In this document: piece after piece, positions 37,101 through 46,282 of the stretch
How positions within the stretch are numbered: the first letter of the stretch is position 1
How the letters are laid out: every line of letters begins with the position of its first letter
Source of the DNA: Halomonas sp. H10-9-1
Lineage (GTDB): Bacteria > Pseudomonadota > Gammaproteobacteria > Pseudomonadales > Halomonadaceae
DNA length: 64,000 nucleotides
Assembly: GCF_040147005.1 (NCBI RefSeq)
Contig: NZ_JAMSHO010000001.1
Coordinates: 2,852,001 to 2,916,000 of the forward strand
Reading direction: 5' to 3'
Notes under the pieces: model-generated
Seen by the model: the letters and a program-made list of their open reading frames with translations, nothing else
The model's database searches: none
What the model was told of the DNA's origin: nothing
Program-made: the position numbers and the translations under genes

Positions 37101-37951
37101 TCACGCGCGAGGGACGCCTCGCCATGGGCGGCTTCGCCGAACTGATGCGCGAGCACCTCGTTGAGCCCCTGGACGGCCTCTTCGAGGCCTACGCCGAGAA
37201 GCTCGCGGCCTGGCCCCACGCCTGGGAGACGCCGGCCTCCGTGTCGCTGGAACTCGCCACCCCAGAAGACCCGCTGTCGACTGATTCTCTACGAGTGGAG
37301 GACTGGCTGGACGGCCTGCGCGAGAACGACGCCGGCGAGCGCTGCCGGCTGGTGCTGATGACCAGCAGCCTGGTCAACAAGGGCAAGTACCACTGGAAGC
37401 ACTGGCTCGCCCCCTGGGTCGCCCACCTCGCTGGCCAGCTCGCCCTCGGCCCCATGACCACGGTGCTGCTCTCCCGCGCCGGCGGCGGCACCCTCGCGCC
37501 GCTGGATGACGCCACCGCGCGCGCGCACCTGGAGGCCATCGCCCGCGCCTGGCGCGCCGGCATGACCGCTCCCCTGCCGCTGGCCCGGGACACCGCCTTC
37601 GCCTGGCACGAGAAGGGCGGCGACGCGAACGCCCTGGCCCGCGTCTTCGGCAGCAGCGGCTCTTCACAGACAGACAAGGCCGAAGAGGCCGACCTCAAGG
37701 CCTGGAAGGCCGCCGCGCGCGTCTTCGAGGGCGACGACTACACCGCCGGCGAGCGCGACCGCGATCCCTACCTCGCCCGCCAGTGGCGCGACCTCGCAAG
37801 CCTCGTGCGCCATGAGATCGCCGGGCGGCGCTTCACCGAGCTGACCGCGGCGCTCTACGCGCCCCTCCACGACGCGGTGAAGGCCAAGGGCGGCGGCGAT
37901 AAAAAGAACGACAAGAAAGGCGGCAAGGGCCAGGGAGGCAAGAACTCATGA
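34184..37951 (+). CDS. recC: Exodeoxyribonuclease V gamma subunit RecC
   Basis: A 1255-residue RecC, the Chi-recognition subunit of RecBCD, which processes double-strand breaks. The inactive helicase-like N-terminal part includes VIHGNRLEALRDL and VQSNGISQWLKLALA. A central LLGMNDGEYPR segment and the later LTLSRLSGFLKDPVKAFFTTRLGV segment are RecC hallmarks. The ATG at 34184 has AAGGA nine bases upstream. Residues about 827-853 are three copies of a nonapeptide encoded by a 27-bp tandem repeat that other RecC proteins lack. The last 20 residues are lysine- and glycine-rich. It overlaps recB by 4 bp. Confidence 0.95.
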   Translation: MSALDAPPPLTPGFMVIHGNRLEALRDLAVEWLRQHPLGPLEDEVILVQSNGISQWLKLALAADPPKGAGIAAAMDVTLPARYLWQAYRAVLTQQDGPDAVPPASPLDKPRLVWRLMRLLPELTDDATFAPLARFLADDDDLRKRHQLAERLADLFDQYQVYRADWLAAWAEGRDELIDARGQARALAEDQRWQPALWRRLRDDIGDEGLATSRAWVHTRFLEACRELTPETRPAGLPRRVVVFGISSLPRQTLEALAAVSRVTQVLLCVHNPCRHYWADIIEHKDLLRAARRRQRQRPGMPLALDDTELHLHAQPLLAAWGKQGRDYLRLLDEFDDQDAYRALFDAEALRIDLFDSPLEQAEVPGLLQQLQDDILELRPPQETRDTWPAVDPAVDRSLRFHVAHSALREVEILHDQLLAAFDADPTLRPRDVLVMVPDIDTYAAAVQAVFGRLAPDDPRHIPFTLSDQTSRHRQPLLVALEALLHLPEARLTVSDLLDLMEVPALRARFGLDAEALPVLRRWIEGAGIRWGLDAEQRARLDLPGGLTANTWAFGLRRLMLGYAVGRSTENESADGPWHDIEPYGDIGGLEAALAGPLMDLLDVLEAQWRALSEPTDVATWCRRLRGLLSECFAAEDEADLATLGRLEELLEEWQETSEDAGLTEALPLSVVREHWLGQLDQASLSQRFLAGAVNVATLMPMRAIPFRHVCLLGMNDGEYPRVQRPLDIDLMGHDYRPGDRSRREDDRYLFLEALLSARESLMISWVGRSIHDNAPRPPSVLLGQLRDHLAAGWRLTGAEEDDAGQALLDALTTEHPLQPFSRKYFRAGSGAVESRAGSGAVESRAGSGTVESFSGDDRLFTYAREWRAVHQAPQDEESDAVADGELPPMELDTALTLSRLSGFLKDPVKAFFTTRLGVVLEREALESPDHEPFALDGLDHWQLQQALIEAGRRAVDEGASPTPAVHDTLARLTREGRLAMGGFAELMREHLVEPLDGLFEAYAEKLAAWPHAWETPASVSLELATPEDPLSTDSLRVEDWLDGLRENDAGERCRLVLMTSSLVNKGKYHWKHWLAPWVAHLAGQLALGPMTTVLLSRAGGGTLAPLDDATARAHLEAIARAWRAGMTAPLPLARDTAFAWHEKGGDANALARVFGSSGSSQTDKAEEADLKAWKAAARVFEGDDYTAGERDRDPYLARQWRDLASLVRHEIAGRRFTELTAALYAPLHDAVKAKGGGDKKNDKKGGKGQGGKNS
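36661..36741 (+). repeat. 27-bp tandem triplication inside recC
   Basis: Three 27-bp units start at 36661, 36688 and 36715; the third differs at one base (GCGCGG to GCACGG). Each unit holds the inverted repeat CCGCGC/GCGCGG. They encode RAGSGAVES twice and RAGSGTVES once, keeping the frame, between FSRKYF and DDRLFTYAREW. Confidence 0.93.
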
Positions 37952-40900
37952 ACTCGCCCGATAGCGCTCGAAATAACGCAGAAACCCTGCACGCGGCCGA
38001 GACGCCGCGCCTCGACCCGGTGGCCCTGCCACTCACCGGCAGCCGGCTGATCGAGGCCAGCGCCGGCACCGGCAAGACCTTCACCATCGCCCTGCTCTAC
38101 CTGCGGCTGGTGCTCGGGCCCAGGCTCTCAAACAAAGAGCACGAGGACGACGCGGCCAGCTTCCCGCGGCCGCTGACCCCGCCGGAGATCCTGGTGGTCA
38201 CCTTCACCAACGCCGCCACCCAGGAGCTGCGCGACCGCATCCGCGCCCGGCTGGTCGAGGCCGCCGAGGCGTTTCAGCAAGCGGCCAATCCAGAAGACGA
38301 AGCGCCGGGGGCAGACCGTAGCGGAGGTCCTATGCCAGGGATGGCATCGGTAGCGCCCAGGGAAGGGTTCACAGCGCCTCCGCGCAGGTCTGCCGCCGAA
38401 TCAGCTTCGTCGGACGAAGGACTAACGGGAGATCTCTTCGCCGAACCGGCTGTGGATAATACGAAGGCGGTGGACAACGCCCCGAGCGACCCGCTGCTCG
38501 CCCTGCGCGACAGCTACCCCCGCGAGAGCTGGCCGACCTGCGCGCGCCGCCTGCGCCTGGCCGCCGAGTGGATGGACGAGGCCGCGGTCTCCACCATCCA
38601 CTCCTGGTGCCACCGCATGCTGCGCGAGCACGCCTTCGACAGCGGCAGCCTGTTCGCCCTGGAGATGTCGCTGGACCAGTCCGAGATGGACCTGGAGATC
38701 GCCCGGGACTACTGGCGCAGCTTCTACTACGACCTCGACCCCGAGGCGTTGGCGATCGTCGCCCGCTACTGGACCACGCCGGACGCCCTGAACGACACCG
38801 CCGCCCGGCTGCGCACCCACGCCGCCGCCCTGCCCGCGGCCCCGCCGCCCTTTGATGCGCTCGCGAACTACCGCGAGCAGCGCGCCGCGGCGCTCGCCGA
38901 GCTCAAGGCGCCCTGGCCGGCCTGGCTCGACGAGCTGGAACAACTGCTCGAGGCCGCCGCCCAGCGCAAGGCCTTCAACGGCCAGAAGCTCAACGCCAGG
39001 AGCCGCGCCAACTGGCTCGCCGCCCTGCGCGACTGGGCCCATGATCCCGAACTCGCGAGCCCGGATCTCACCCCCGCCGCCTGGAAGCGCCTGACGCCGG
39101 AGGGCATCGCCGAGATCTGGAAGGAAGAGCCGATCCCCAACCTGCCGGCGCTGGAGGCGCTGGAAGAGTTGCCGGAGAAGCTCGCCGCGCTGCCCGATCC
39201 CTTCGCCGACCTGCTCGCCCACGCCGTGCACTGGATGGCCGCGCGCCGCGAGACCGTGCAGCGCCGCCGCGCCGAGCTCGGCCCCGACGACCTGCTGCAC
39301 CGCCTGGACGCCGCCTTCACGGGCGAGGCCGGCGAGACTCTCGCCGCGCGCATCCGCGAGCAGTTCCCGGTGGCGCTGGTCGACGAGTTCCAGGACACCG
39401 ACCCTGTGCAGTACCGTCTCTTCGATCGGGTCTACGAGCTGGCGGCCAATAGAGAGGACAGCGCGGTGCTGCTGATCGGCGACCCCAAGCAGGCGATCTA
39501 CGCCTTCCGCGGCGCCGATATCCACACCTACCTCCAGGCCCGGCGCGACACCGCCGGCCGCCACGTCACGCTGGGCACCAACTTCCGGTCCGCCACGCCC
39601 ATGGTCGAGGCCGTGAACCGGGTGTTCGCCCACGCCGAGCAGAGCGACGCCGGCGCCTTCCTGTTCCGCCAGGGTGACGACAACCCGGTGCCGTTCGCCC
39701 CTGTCGACGCGAATGGAAGGAAAGACGCCCTGGTGCGCCGCGGCGCGCCCCAGCCGGCGCTGACCCTCTGGCACCTGGCCGCCGACGACCCCCTGCCCAA
39801 GGGCGCCTACCTGGCCGAGCTGGCCGGGCGCTGCGCCACCGAGATGGCTTCACTGCTGCGCGAGGGCCAGGCCGGCCAGACGGGCTTCCAGAAAGAGGGA
39901 GAATTCCAGCCGCTGGCGCCGTCGGACCTCGCGGTGCTGGTCAACAACGCCGGCGAGGCCCGCGCCATTCGCACCGCCCTGCTCGCCCGCGGCATCCGCA
40001 GCGTCTACCTCTCCGACAAGGAGGGCGTGTTCGAGACCGAGGCCGCCACCGAGCTGGAAGGGTGGCTCGCCGCCTGCGCCGCCCCGGACGACGAACGCTG
40101 CCTGCGCGCCGCGCTGGCCACGCCGAGCCTCGGGCTCTCGCTTGCCGAGCTCGACGCCCTGAACGGCGGCCCCCAGCAGGACGAGCTGGCCTGGGAGGCG
40201 CGGGTGATGCAGTTCCGCGACTACCACCGCCAGTGGCAGCGCCGCGGCGTGCTGCCCATGCTGCACCGGCTGCTGGCCGACTTCGCCGTGCCCGGCCGGT
40301 TGCTGGCGGTGCCCGAGGGCGAGCGGCGGCTCACCGACCTGCTGCACCTCGGCGAGCTCCTGCAGGAGGCCAGCGCCGAGATCGACGGCGAGCACGCCCT
40401 GCTGCGCTTTCTCGCCGAGTCCCGCGCGCATCCACACGCGCAGTCCGACACCCACCGCCTGCGCCTGGAGAGCGACGCCGACCTGGTGCAGGTGGTCACC
40501 ATCCACAAGTCCAAGGGCCTGGAGTACCCGCTGGTGTTCCTGCCCTTTATCGCCGCCTTCCGCCCGGTGAAGCAGGGCGACCTGCCGCTGCGCTGGCACG
40601 ACGACGACGGCCACCTGCGCCTGACCTTGAACGCCGACGAGGCCATCCTGGCCCGCGCCGACCGCGAGCGCCTGGGGGAGGACCTGCGCAAGCTCTACGT
40701 CGCCCTGACCCGCGCCCGCCACGCCACCTGGCTCGGCCTGGCGCCGCTGGAGGCGATGGAGCGCAGCGCCGTCGGCCACCTGCTCGCCGGGGGCGAGGCG
40801 CTCACGCCCGAGGCCCTGCGCCCGGCCCTCGAGGCGCTGGCCGATTCTAGCGGCCGGGTAACGGTCTTGGACGCTCCCGAGGCTGACCCAGCGCCGGTCC

Positions 40901-41898
40901 AACTCGCCAGCGACGATGCGCCGCTGGGCCATGCCCGCGCGCCCACTCGGACGATCCGCGAGCACTGGTGGATCGCCAGCTACTCGGCGCTGCGCACCGG
41001 CGCCACGCCGGAAGAAGAAGGTGACATCGTCGTCACGGCAGAGCCGGCCCCCGAGCCCGCTACCGCCATTGAAGCCACCGCCATGGAGGTGATCGACGAG
41101 CCCTTCGATACCGGCACCGCCACGGTGAGCGTGGGCTCGCTTCACCGCTTCCCCCGCGGCCCCTCGGCGGGCACCTTCCTGCACGGCCTGCTGGAGTGGG
41201 CCGGCCAGGAGGGCTTCGCCCGGGTGGCCGAGGACGCCGAACTCAGAGCCGATACCATCGCCCGGCGCGCCAACCGCCGCGGCTGGGAGGGGCAGATCGC
41301 CGCCCTCGAGCAGTGGCTGCCGGAGCTCTTGACCACGCCGCTGCCGGTGCCGAATTCGGGCGATGGCGAGGCCGCGCCGCTGCGCCTCGACGCCCTGGAC
41401 GGCGCGCGCGGCTACCGGGTGGAGCTGGAGTTCTGGTTTGCCGCCCACCGGGTGAACACCCGCCGACTGGACGCCCTCGTCAGCGCTCACACACTCGGCG
41501 GCCGGCCGCGGCCGGCGCTCGAGCCCGACACCCTCAACGGCATGCTCAAGGGCTTCATCGACCTGGTGGTGGAGCACGAGGGGCGCTTCTACGTGCTCGA
41601 CTGGAAGTCCAACCACCTGGGCGCGGATGACGCCGCCTACACCGGGGCGGCGATGGGTGAGGCCGTGCTCGACAAGCGCTACGACGTGCAGTACTGCCTC
41701 TACCTGCTGGCTCTCCACCGGCTGCTCGCGGCCCGGCTGCCGGACTACGACATCGAGCGTCACCTGGGCGGGGCGCTCTACGTCTTCCTGCGCGGCACCC
41801 GCGCGCCCTCCCGCGGCATGCACGCCGAACGCCCGCCGAGCGAGCTGATCCTCGCGCTCGATGCCCTGTTTCGCGCCGCCGAGGAGGCCGCCCCATGA
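37948..41898 (+). CDS. recB: Exodeoxyribonuclease V beta subunit RecB
   Basis: A 1316-residue 3'-5' helicase and nuclease. Walker A is ASAGTGKTFTIA (about residues 36-47), motif II is VDEFQDTDPVQ, motif III GDPKQAIYAFRGAD, and VTIHKSKGLEYP near residue 850 is motif V. The C-terminal nuclease has FIDLVVEH, YVLDWKSN and YDVQYCLYLLAL. Residues about 115-172, after the TFTNAATQELRDR motif, are extra and come largely from a palindromic repeat element. Four-base overlaps join it to recC and recD. Confidence 0.95.
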   Translation: MNSPDSARNNAETLHAAETPRLDPVALPLTGSRLIEASAGTGKTFTIALLYLRLVLGPRLSNKEHEDDAASFPRPLTPPEILVVTFTNAATQELRDRIRARLVEAAEAFQQAANPEDEAPGADRSGGPMPGMASVAPREGFTAPPRRSAAESASSDEGLTGDLFAEPAVDNTKAVDNAPSDPLLALRDSYPRESWPTCARRLRLAAEWMDEAAVSTIHSWCHRMLREHAFDSGSLFALEMSLDQSEMDLEIARDYWRSFYYDLDPEALAIVARYWTTPDALNDTAARLRTHAAALPAAPPPFDALANYREQRAAALAELKAPWPAWLDELEQLLEAAAQRKAFNGQKLNARSRANWLAALRDWAHDPELASPDLTPAAWKRLTPEGIAEIWKEEPIPNLPALEALEELPEKLAALPDPFADLLAHAVHWMAARRETVQRRRAELGPDDLLHRLDAAFTGEAGETLAARIREQFPVALVDEFQDTDPVQYRLFDRVYELAANREDSAVLLIGDPKQAIYAFRGADIHTYLQARRDTAGRHVTLGTNFRSATPMVEAVNRVFAHAEQSDAGAFLFRQGDDNPVPFAPVDANGRKDALVRRGAPQPALTLWHLAADDPLPKGAYLAELAGRCATEMASLLREGQAGQTGFQKEGEFQPLAPSDLAVLVNNAGEARAIRTALLARGIRSVYLSDKEGVFETEAATELEGWLAACAAPDDERCLRAALATPSLGLSLAELDALNGGPQQDELAWEARVMQFRDYHRQWQRRGVLPMLHRLLADFAVPGRLLAVPEGERRLTDLLHLGELLQEASAEIDGEHALLRFLAESRAHPHAQSDTHRLRLESDADLVQVVTIHKSKGLEYPLVFLPFIAAFRPVKQGDLPLRWHDDDGHLRLTLNADEAILARADRERLGEDLRKLYVALTRARHATWLGLAPLEAMERSAVGHLLAGGEALTPEALRPALEALADSSGRVTVLDAPEADPAPVQLASDDAPLGHARAPTRTIREHWWIASYSALRTGATPEEEGDIVVTAEPAPEPATAIEATAMEVIDEPFDTGTATVSVGSLHRFPRGPSAGTFLHGLLEWAGQEGFARVAEDAELRADTIARRANRRGWEGQIAALEQWLPELLTTPLPVPNSGDGEAAPLRLDALDGARGYRVELEFWFAAHRVNTRRLDALVSAHTLGGRPRPALEPDTLNGMLKGFIDLVVEHEGRFYVLDWKSNHLGADDAAYTGAAMGEAVLDKRYDVQYCLYLLALHRLLAARLPDYDIERHLGGALYVFLRGTRAPSRGMHAERPPSELILALDALFRAAEEAAP
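38311..38393. repeat. Palindromic repeat element inserted in recB
   Basis: The arms GCAGACCGTAGCGGAGG (38311-38327) and CCTCCGCGCAGGTCTGC (38377-38393) pair at 14 of 17 positions. Inside is a second hairpin, ATGCCA/TGGCAT, at 38332-38347. The element is translated as ADRSGGPMPGMASVAPR and following residues, composition unlike RecB. It looks like an intergenic-type REP element that entered the coding frame. Confidence 0.8.
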
Positions 41899-44216
41899 CC
41901 CCGTATACCCCGAACCACACTGCCGCGTCCGAAGCCGCGCCGATGCAAGCGCCCGAAACCGCGCTAGCCGATCACGCGGCGCTGTTCGCCCTGCTCGACC
42001 GCTGGGTGGCACGCGGCTGGCTGCGCTCGCTGGACCGCGCCTTCGCCGTCTTCCTGTATCGCGAGGCGAAGGCGGCAAACGAGGTAAGCGAGGCCTCACC
42101 CCTGCTGCTGCTGGCGGCGGCGCTGGCCAGCCACCAGCTCGGCCGCGGCCACGTCTGCCTGGACCTGGCCCAGACGCTCGCCACCCCGGACCTCGCGCTC
42201 TCGCTGCCGCCGGAGGGCGACAGCCTGGAGGACCCGCCGCCGCTGCCCAGCCGGGTAATGGCCGCGCTGGAGCTGGACGCCTGGCGCGCGGCGTTGGCCC
42301 AGCCCGACCTGGTCGCCCCCGGCCCCGGCAGCACCCCGCTGGTGCTCGCCGGAAGCCGAGAGCATCCCCGGCTCTACCTGCGCCGCTACTGGCAGCACGA
42401 GCAGGATATCCACACCCGGATCAATGAGCGGCTCGGCGATGCCAAGGGCGACGACGAGACCCCGGACGCGACGCGCCTGCGCCCGATCCTCGACGCGCTG
42501 TTTCCCGACCGGGGCGAGACGAATCCCCAGATCGACTGGCAGAAGGCCGCCTGCGCCCTGGCCGGCCGCTCGCGCTTCGCGGTGATCACCGGCGGCCCCG
42601 GCACCGGCAAGACCACCACCGTGGTGCGCCTGCTCGCCCTGCTCCAGGCGCTGGCGCTCGGTGAAAACGAGGGTAAAGGCGCCCTGCGCATCCGCCTCGC
42701 CGCCCCCACCGGCAAGGCCGCCGCCCGGCTCAACGAGTCCATTTCGGCACAGGTCAGCCGGTTACCCTTGGACGAACTGGTGGCAGCAACCGGCCTTACC
42801 ACCACCCTCGAGCGCGTAGCGAGCGAAGACGAGGCAAGGCGGAGTCCGACGAAAACGCGGAGTTTACGAGCCGTAAATGAGCAGTTTGAGAAGGACTCCA
42901 ACGCCGCATCGTCGAGCGCAGTAGCGCATCTCAGAGAAGTGATTCCCAAGGAAGTGAGCACCCTGCACCGGCTGCTCGGCTCGCGCCCCGACACCCGCCG
43001 CTTCCGCCACGACCGCCACAACCCGCTGCCGCTGGACGTGCTGGTGGTGGACGAGGCCTCGATGGTGGACGTGGGCATGATGGCCGCGATGCTCGAGGCG
43101 CTGCCGCCCCGGGCGCGGCTGGTGTTGCTCGGCGACAAGGACCAGCTCGCCTCGGTGGAGGCGGGCTCGGTGCTCGGCGACCTGTGCGCCCGGGCCGAGG
43201 GCGGCCACTACACCCCAGCCACCGCCGAGTGGCTGAGTCAGGCCACCGGCCAGCCGCTGCCCACGGAGACGCTGGACGCCGACGGCCAGCCGCTGGACCA
43301 GGCCATCGCCATGCTGCGCGTCAGCCACCGCTTCACCGCCGACAGCGGCATCGGCCAGCTGGCCGCGGCGATCAACCTGGACGCCGAGCCCGCCGCCAAG
43401 CGCCGCGCCATCACCACGGCCCTCACCCACGGCTTCGCGGACCTCTCGCACCTGAAACTAAGCGCAGACGACGAGCGCGGCCTGGCCCGCCTGGCCGTAA
43501 CCGGCTGCCCGGAGCGCTTTGCTCTCCATCAGACCAGCGCCCGCGCCGCCGATGCGCCGCCGGTGGGTTATCGCCACTTCCTCACGACTATGGCCGAGGG
43601 GCGCCCGGCCGACGACGCGGATCAGGCGGCGTTCGATGACTGGGCAAGAGAGGTGCTCGCGGCCCACGGCGACTTCCAGCTGCTGTGCGCGCTGCGCCGC
43701 GGCCCCTGGGGCGTGGAGGGCCTGAACGAGCGGGTACGCCAGGCGCTGGAGCGGGAGAAACTGATCGACAGCCAGGACGGCCGCCAGCGCTGGTACCCCG
43801 GCCGCCCGGTGCTCGTCACCAGGAACGACTACGGCCTGGGGCTGATGAACGGCGATATCGGCATCACCCTGGACCTGCCGCGCCCCGGCACCGCGCCCGG
43901 CGATAACAACCGCCACCTGCTGCGGGTGGCCTTCCCCGCCACTGATGGCACCAATCGCATCAAGTGGGTGCTGCCCTCGCGCCTGCAGGCGGTGGAGACG
44001 GTGTTCGCGATGACGGTGCACAAGTCCCAGGGCTCGGAGTTCACCCACGCCGCCCTGGTGCTACCCGACACGCCGAACCCCATCCTCACCCGAGAGCTGG
44101 TCTACACCGGCATCACCCGCGCCCGCCACTGGCTGACGCTGGTGGAAACCGGCCGCGGCCAGTTGATGGACGCGGCGCAGCAGCGAGTGATGCGGGTGAG
44201 TGGGCTGGGGAGTTGA
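41895..44216 (+). CDS. recD: Exodeoxyribonuclease V alpha subunit RecD
   Basis: A 773-residue 5'-3' SF1 helicase completing RecBCD. Walker A is GGPGTGKTTTVVRL (about residues 232-245), Walker B VVDEASMVDVG, motif III LLGDKDQLASVEAGS, and motif V/VI TVHKSQGSEFTH with YTGITRAR. E. coli RecD is about 608 aa; part of the extra length is a repeat-derived insert at residues about 304-349, between the PTGKAAARLNES motif and STLHRLLG. It is the last gene of recCBD and borders the cassette array. Confidence 0.95.
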   Translation: MTPYTPNHTAASEAAPMQAPETALADHAALFALLDRWVARGWLRSLDRAFAVFLYREAKAANEVSEASPLLLLAAALASHQLGRGHVCLDLAQTLATPDLALSLPPEGDSLEDPPPLPSRVMAALELDAWRAALAQPDLVAPGPGSTPLVLAGSREHPRLYLRRYWQHEQDIHTRINERLGDAKGDDETPDATRLRPILDALFPDRGETNPQIDWQKAACALAGRSRFAVITGGPGTGKTTTVVRLLALLQALALGENEGKGALRIRLAAPTGKAAARLNESISAQVSRLPLDELVAATGLTTTLERVASEDEARRSPTKTRSLRAVNEQFEKDSNAASSSAVAHLREVIPKEVSTLHRLLGSRPDTRRFRHDRHNPLPLDVLVVDEASMVDVGMMAAMLEALPPRARLVLLGDKDQLASVEAGSVLGDLCARAEGGHYTPATAEWLSQATGQPLPTETLDADGQPLDQAIAMLRVSHRFTADSGIGQLAAAINLDAEPAAKRRAITTALTHGFADLSHLKLSADDERGLARLAVTGCPERFALHQTSARAADAPPVGYRHFLTTMAEGRPADDADQAAFDDWAREVLAAHGDFQLLCALRRGPWGVEGLNERVRQALEREKLIDSQDGRQRWYPGRPVLVTRNDYGLGLMNGDIGITLDLPRPGTAPGDNNRHLLRVAFPATDGTNRIKWVLPSRLQAVETVFAMTVHKSQGSEFTHAALVLPDTPNPILTRELVYTGITRARHWLTLVETGRGQLMDAAQQRVMRVSGLGS
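42805..42940. repeat. Palindromic repeat element inserted in recD
   Basis: The central hairpin TTTACG-AGC-CGTAAA (42863-42877) is nested inside GGAGTCC (42841-42847) / GGACTCC (42893-42899), with looser complementarity beyond. This pattern resembles dispersed intergenic repeats of halomonads and pseudomonads. It is read in frame as SEDEARRSPTKTRSLRAVNE and further residues. Confidence 0.8.
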
Positions 44217-44289
44217 TACGTGTCGCTTCCCATACTCATCTCACGTTGCAATGTCAGCTTTCGGCCAGAAGCGGACTCTCAGGGAGTTT

Positions 44290-44395
44290 TCATATAATAG
44301 GCGGTCTCAACCGCGCTTGACAGTGGCCGACTGGAGCTTGCGTCAAAGGCGGAAACTGTCAAGCGTCGGTTTTAGCGCATTGTTGTACACAATTG
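44290..44395 (-). other. attC-like hairpin at the 3' end of the cassette array
   Basis: A perfect 11-bp inverted repeat CGCTTGACAGT (44314-44324) / ACTGTCAAGCG (44355-44365) lies between an AATAGGC-like and a GTTGTAC-like end. The arms and unpaired centre resemble an attC site, but the core sites are poor. It may be a degenerate end of the array next to recD. Confidence 0.45.
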
Positions 44396-45208
44396 CTGAA
44401 GTAATTAATTTACTTTTACGTAGTAAAAAATTGGCAGTCCCTGGGTTTCAATACCTAAGACGTTAGCGCTACCGCTGGACCATTCACCCCATCGATTATG
44501 TTTAAAATTATGAGTTCTACCTTGAGCCGTTACCGTCCCATCCTCTGCAATGTAACTCTGAATTTGATCAACCGCTTGTTCCCAGTCAGCATTATAACGA
44601 CTTCCTTGTATATTGCGACCACTTATAAACCAGCTCCACTCGCTTGAACCAGACGATTCTTCATCTATCAGAGAAGTTACATTTTCCTTGTTAGAACTGT
44701 TGCTAGTTAAGATCTGCTGAACATATTGGGCATTGGATGCAGCAGTCATGTTAGGCGCGACACTTGAACCTGTTAACTCTTCATACTTCGTATCGGGTGG
44801 TAGGGGTTCACCGTTTGCCGGAACCCAGACTCCACTATCATATTGCGGATTCTCAGGACTTGAGAATTGGCCAGGGGTAAGGGCGGAACTGACAATTGTA
44901 CCAACGGGAATTGAACGCCTGACAATCTCACGTTCAACACGCTGAAGTTCGTTAAGCGGTGCTGGAGGGTTATACTCTTCAGCGAAAAACAACTGGAATG
45001 GTTTCCCGGCTGTTTGGATCGTTATCGTTCCTCGCGGCAGTATATCATAGCTGTTCCCAGCTCGTACTATTTCCTCAGCATCGTCGCGCCGACAGTTTAT
45101 TGAAACATATTGATTCTTTATTTCATAAGGGAAATCAACTTTACCATTGGGTTCCCTGGCCGTACAGGTAACGGTAGTTGTCAAGGAATCTGTCGCCTCT
45201 GAGGTCTT

Positions 45209-46282
45209 TTAGGCCACCTGTTTTTCCGGTTCTACGACGGTGACCTGGAGTTCCCGCTCCGGGTTGAGCGACACGGTGCCGATTGGAGTCCAGTTGCGGG
45301 TCTTGCCGCTCCAACGGGCGGGGTTAGCCTCACGCGCCGCCTGATTGATGATGTGGCGCTTGGCGAGTACGTCGTTGTCTTCGCCGGCATGACGCTGTGC
45401 CGGCGTCACCAGTCGGATGCCGCTATGCCGGTGCTCGTGGTTGTACCATTGCACGAAGCCGGACACCCACTCGCGCGCGGCGTCGACGCTGGCAAACCCG
45501 TCGACGGGGTAGCAGGGCCGATACTTGCAGGTGCGGAACAGCGCCTCCGAGTAGGGATTGTCGTTGCTGACTCGTGGTCGGCTGTACGACGGGGTGATGC
45601 CCAGCTCGTGTAGCTTCTCCAGCAGCGTGGCGCCCTTGAAAGGACTGCCGTTGTCCGCATGCAGCACCAGCGGCTGGTCGATGACCTGCTCGGCCAGCAC
45701 CGCCCGCTCCAGCACGGTGCGGGAGTTATGGGCCGACTCAGCCAGAAACACCTCCCAGCCGGTGATCTTGCGGCTGAAGATGTCGATCATCATCACCAGG
45801 TAGTAGTACTGTCCCTTGATCGGACCACCCAGCCAGGTCGCGTCCCACGACCACACCTGGTTGGGCGCGGTGGCCTGGTAGGTCGTGGGCTTGGCGCGGC
45901 GCTGAGGCGCTTTGGCGCGGCCACGATGCACCGCTTGCCGGTGCTTGTGCAGGACGCGGTAGAACGACGAGGGAGAGGCCAGGTAGCGCTGCTCCTCGTC
46001 GAACAGGCGCACTACGATCTGCTCTGGCGGCAAGCTCGCGTACTCGGGCCGGTGGCACACGTCGAGGATCTCCTGCTCTTCGGCCGGTGTCAGTGCGTTA
46101 GCCGGCACCGGCCGGTCGACCAAAGGGCGCTGGTCCTCGCGTAGCTCGCCGTCGCGCGTCCAGCGTTGGTACGTTCGGGCGGTGATGCCCAACTCGCGAC
46201 AGGCGGCTTCCAGGCGAGCGCCTTGGGCCCGGGCGTCTTCGATCAGCGCGATGGCGCGTTGGCGATCTGGGGTGCTGATCAT
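45209..46282 (-). CDS. IS3-family transposase OrfB
   Basis: A 357-residue integrase-core protein. The DDE residues are in WSWDATWLGG, LHADNGSPFK and NPYSEALFRTCKYRP. An N-terminal HTH_21-like region precedes it, and SGIRLVTPAQRHAG is the usual IS3 ending. Its ATG overlaps the orfA stop (ATGA), so translation may be coupled rather than, or in addition to, frameshifted. It is intact and probably active. Confidence 0.93.
   Translation of the reverse strand: MISTPDRQRAIALIEDARAQGARLEAACRELGITARTYQRWTRDGELREDQRPLVDRPVPANALTPAEEQEILDVCHRPEYASLPPEQIVVRLFDEEQRYLASPSSFYRVLHKHRQAVHRGRAKAPQRRAKPTTYQATAPNQVWSWDATWLGGPIKGQYYYLVMMIDIFSRKITGWEVFLAESAHNSRTVLERAVLAEQVIDQPLVLHADNGSPFKGATLLEKLHELGITPSYSRPRVSNDNPYSEALFRTCKYRPCYPVDGFASVDAAREWVSGFVQWYNHEHRHSGIRLVTPAQRHAGEDNDVLAKRHIINQAAREANPARWSGKTRNWTPIGTVSLNPERELQVTVVEPEKQVA

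Noticed and set aside
36065-37219. 384-residue open frame antisense to recC
   Set aside because: Shadow frame; its repeats (RPRAAFYRA) are the recC 27-bp array read backwards.
39850-42099. 749-residue open frame antisense to recB
   Set aside because: High GC leaves long antisense frames open; composition is Arg/Gly/Gln/Ala-rich with no domain, and recB on the other strand is certain.
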